This document shows, one piece after another, positions 4,551-5,737 of a DNA stretch of 5,737 bases. The notes beneath the pieces are model-generated. The model had not been told where the DNA came from. It was given only the letters and a program-made list of their open reading frames with translations, and ran no database searches. The DNA comes from Acidobacteriaceae bacterium (GTDB lineage: Bacteria > Acidobacteriota > Terriglobia > Terriglobales > Acidobacteriaceae). The translations under genes were made by a program, and so were the position numbers. The stretch's first letter is position 1, and each line of letters begins with the position of its first letter. Where the stretch lies: the NCBI GenBank assembly GCA_030039895.1, contig JASHUR010000330.1:1-5737 (forward strand), in the 5' to 3' direction.

Positions 4551-5579
4551 CTAAGCCACAACCGCCACTTCTCTTAGCTCCTTCACCCGTGCACCGATCG
4601 CGTACTTCAGCGCCTCAATCCCCAGTCCCGTCACAGCAGAAATCTCATGGAACTCCAGCTTCTTCCGCTTCGCCATGGCCCTCAGCTTTTTGAGCTTGTC
4701 GGGATTCGCCACATCCGCCTTCGACGCCACCACCATCATCGGCTTCTCTGCCAGCCCATGCCCAAAGCTTTCCAGCTCGTTCATGATGACTTTGAAGTCC
4801 TCCACCGGATCGGGCCTTCCGCTCCCATCGCTCACATCCACCAGGTGCACCAGAATCCGCGTCCGCTCAATGTGCCTTAAAAATTGCACGCCCAGCCCCG
4901 CTCCGTTGTGCGCGCCTTCAATCAGCCCCGGAATGTCCGCCACCACATAGCTCTCTTCAAACGGGGCCTCGCCAATCTGCACCACGCCCAGTTGCGGCTC
5001 CAGCGTCGTGAACGGATAGTCCGCAATCTTCGGCTTCGCCGCCGAAATCCTTGAGATCAGCGTCGACTTGCCCACATTCGGATACCCCACCAGCCCCACA
5101 TCCGCCAGAACCTTCAGCTCCAGCCGGTACGCGCGCTCTTCGCCCGGCCTGCCCAGCTCATGCTCTCGCGGGGCCTGATGCGTCGAAGTCGCAAAGTGCT
5201 GGTTCCCGCGCCCGCCGCGCCCTGCCTTCGCAATCACCACCCTCTCATCTGGCTTCGCAAAGTCATGCACCAGCTCGCCCGTCTCCGCGTCGTAAAGCTG
5301 CGTCCCCACCGGAACCTTCAGTACCACGTCCTTGCCCTCGCGCCCCGTGCAGTTCGATCCCATTCCGTGCTCGCCGCGCTCCGCCTTGTGCTCGGGATTA
5401 AACCGGTAATACATCAGCGTGTTGTGCCGCTGCGTCGACTCCATCACCACGTCCCCGCCGCGTCCGCCGTCGCCGCCTGAAGGTCCTCCGCGCGGCACAA
5501 ACTTCTCGCGCCGGAAGGCCATGCAGCCATTACCTCCGTCACCGGCCTTCACTCGAATTTTCGCTTCATCAATGAACAT
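4551..5579 (-). CDS. obgE: Obg/CgtA family ribosome-associated GTPase
   Basis: The 342-residue protein is an essential GTPase that binds the 50S subunit and links ribosome assembly to growth state and ppGpp. The N-terminal Obg fold spans about 1-158, with the glycine-rich loops GDGGNG (13-18), RGGPSGGDGGRGGD (30-43) and AGRGGRGN (119-126). The G domain follows: G1 GYPNVGKS (165-172), switch I DYPFTTLEP (187-195), G3 DIPG (215-218), G4 SKAD (286-289) and G5 SAVTG (314-318). G4 has Ser where the classic motif has Asn (NKxD). Obg proteins with Thr or Ser there exist, so it is probably functional. The protein ends right after the G domain and lacks the C-terminal OCT domain of the B. subtilis protein. 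The ATG at 5579 gives the invariant MFIDEAKI start. A short AAGG lies 3 bases upstream and overlaps the stop of the preceding frame, which suggests translational coupling. Its 3' end meets the shared terminator. Confidence 0.97.
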   Translation of the reverse strand: MFIDEAKIRVKAGDGGNGCMAFRREKFVPRGGPSGGDGGRGGDVVMESTQRHNTLMYYRFNPEHKAERGEHGMGSNCTGREGKDVVLKVPVGTQLYDAETGELVHDFAKPDERVVIAKAGRGGRGNQHFATSTHQAPREHELGRPGEERAYRLELKVLADVGLVGYPNVGKSTLISRISAAKPKIADYPFTTLEPQLGVVQIGEAPFEESYVVADIPGLIEGAHNGAGLGVQFLRHIERTRILVHLVDVSDGSGRPDPVEDFKVIMNELESFGHGLAEKPMMVVASKADVANPDKLKKLRAMAKRKKLEFHEISAVTGLGIEALKYAIGARVKELREVAVVA

Positions 5580-5584
5580 TTGCC

Positions 5585-5737
5585 TTATTCAGTGTAACGA
5601 ATCGAGTACGCTGCACTCACGAACCCGAACCACAGCGTTGTCCCTATGGCAGCCCCGCTCCATTTCGCTGCGCGGCCCCTCGCGGCCCGCAAACTATCAT
5701 CGCTCAGCAATCGCCGCGGCCCTGACGACTCTTGGCT
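5585..5737 (-). CDS. C-terminal end of an unidentified, probably membrane-anchored protein upstream of obg (partial)
   Basis: A frame on the - strand is open from the right edge to TAA at 5585-5587 and gives 50 residues. The first part is basic and serine-rich (RRLLSDDSLRAARGRAAK). It is followed by about 19 mostly hydrophobic or small residues, WSGAAIGTTLWFGFVSAAY, which could form a membrane helix, and then SIRYTE. The stop lies 5 bases before the obg ATG and the AAGG site of obg overlaps it, a typical operon spacing. Against this, codons end in G and A more often than in the other genes, and the opposite strand is also open here. I do not recognise the protein; obg is often next to rplU-rpmA, but this is not L27. 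Confidence 0.4.
   Translation of the reverse strand, partial: SQESSGPRRLLSDDSLRAARGRAAKWSGAAIGTTLWFGFVSAAYSIRYTE

Noticed and set aside
3342..4577. 411-codon open frame on the + strand
   Set aside because: It overlaps the helicase gene in another frame and gives a low-complexity Ser/Ala/Pro/Arg product; the helicase frame carries all family motifs.
5660..5695. Direct repeat CGCGGCCC, two copies 10 bases apart
   Set aside because: Short and GC-only; expected by chance in this composition.
1..5737. CRISPR array, tRNA, rRNA, insertion sequence or phage genes
   Set aside because: No regularly spaced repeats, no cloverleaf with a TTCRA-type arm, no rRNA-like stretch and no transposase, integrase or terminal inverted repeats were seen.

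Overview
The window is GC-rich DNA (roughly 60-65% by eye) from a bacterium. Its genes have a strong preference for C in the third codon position. Codon usage, protein wording and short GGGCTTTAGCCC-type intergenic palindromes together suggest a soil acidobacterium (Acidobacteriota, Terriglobia, Terriglobus/Granulicella/Edaphobacter type). That placement rests on memory of related proteins and was not checked by a search.

Layout from left to right. (1) Positions 1-341 hold the 3' end of a ThiE/TenI-type thiamine phosphate synthase on the + strand. (2) Positions 342-524 form a convergent intergenic gap packed with four short hairpins; two of them share a GGGCTTTAGCCC core. (3) Positions 525-1106 (- strand) encode a complete DJ-1/PfpI-family protein very close to one domain of plant DJ-1D-type enzymes. 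(4) A 149-base divergent promoter region follows, then a secreted six-cysteine protein (1256-1981, +) with a DUF4431-like segment. (5) Positions 2037-2855 form a small accessory-looking block. It contains a HigA-like XRE helix-turn-helix regulator with its own promoter/operator and an ASCH (PUA-like) domain protein. It ends in a degenerate, frameshifted second copy of the last 60 bases of the regulator gene. (6) Positions 2856-3214 appear to be a long untranslated leader driven by an extended -10 promoter. It precedes a minimal RhlE-like RNA helicase (3215-4342, +), which starts at TTG and has DEVD in place of DEAD. (7) A strong two-way terminator (4450-4493) separates it from the convergent Obg GTPase gene (4551-5579, -). 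Immediately upstream of obg on the same strand is the C-terminal end of an unidentified, probably membrane-anchored reading frame that stops 5 bases before the obg start.

Most of the window is housekeeping: thiamine synthesis, carbonyl/stress protection, RNA remodelling and ribosome-linked GTPase. The least ordinary part is the regulator/ASCH/regulator-remnant block. It looks like the trace of a tandem gene duplication, or of an insertion that duplicated the end of the regulator gene. It could be a small two-gene regulatory or toxin-antitoxin-like module, but the sequence alone does not show that.
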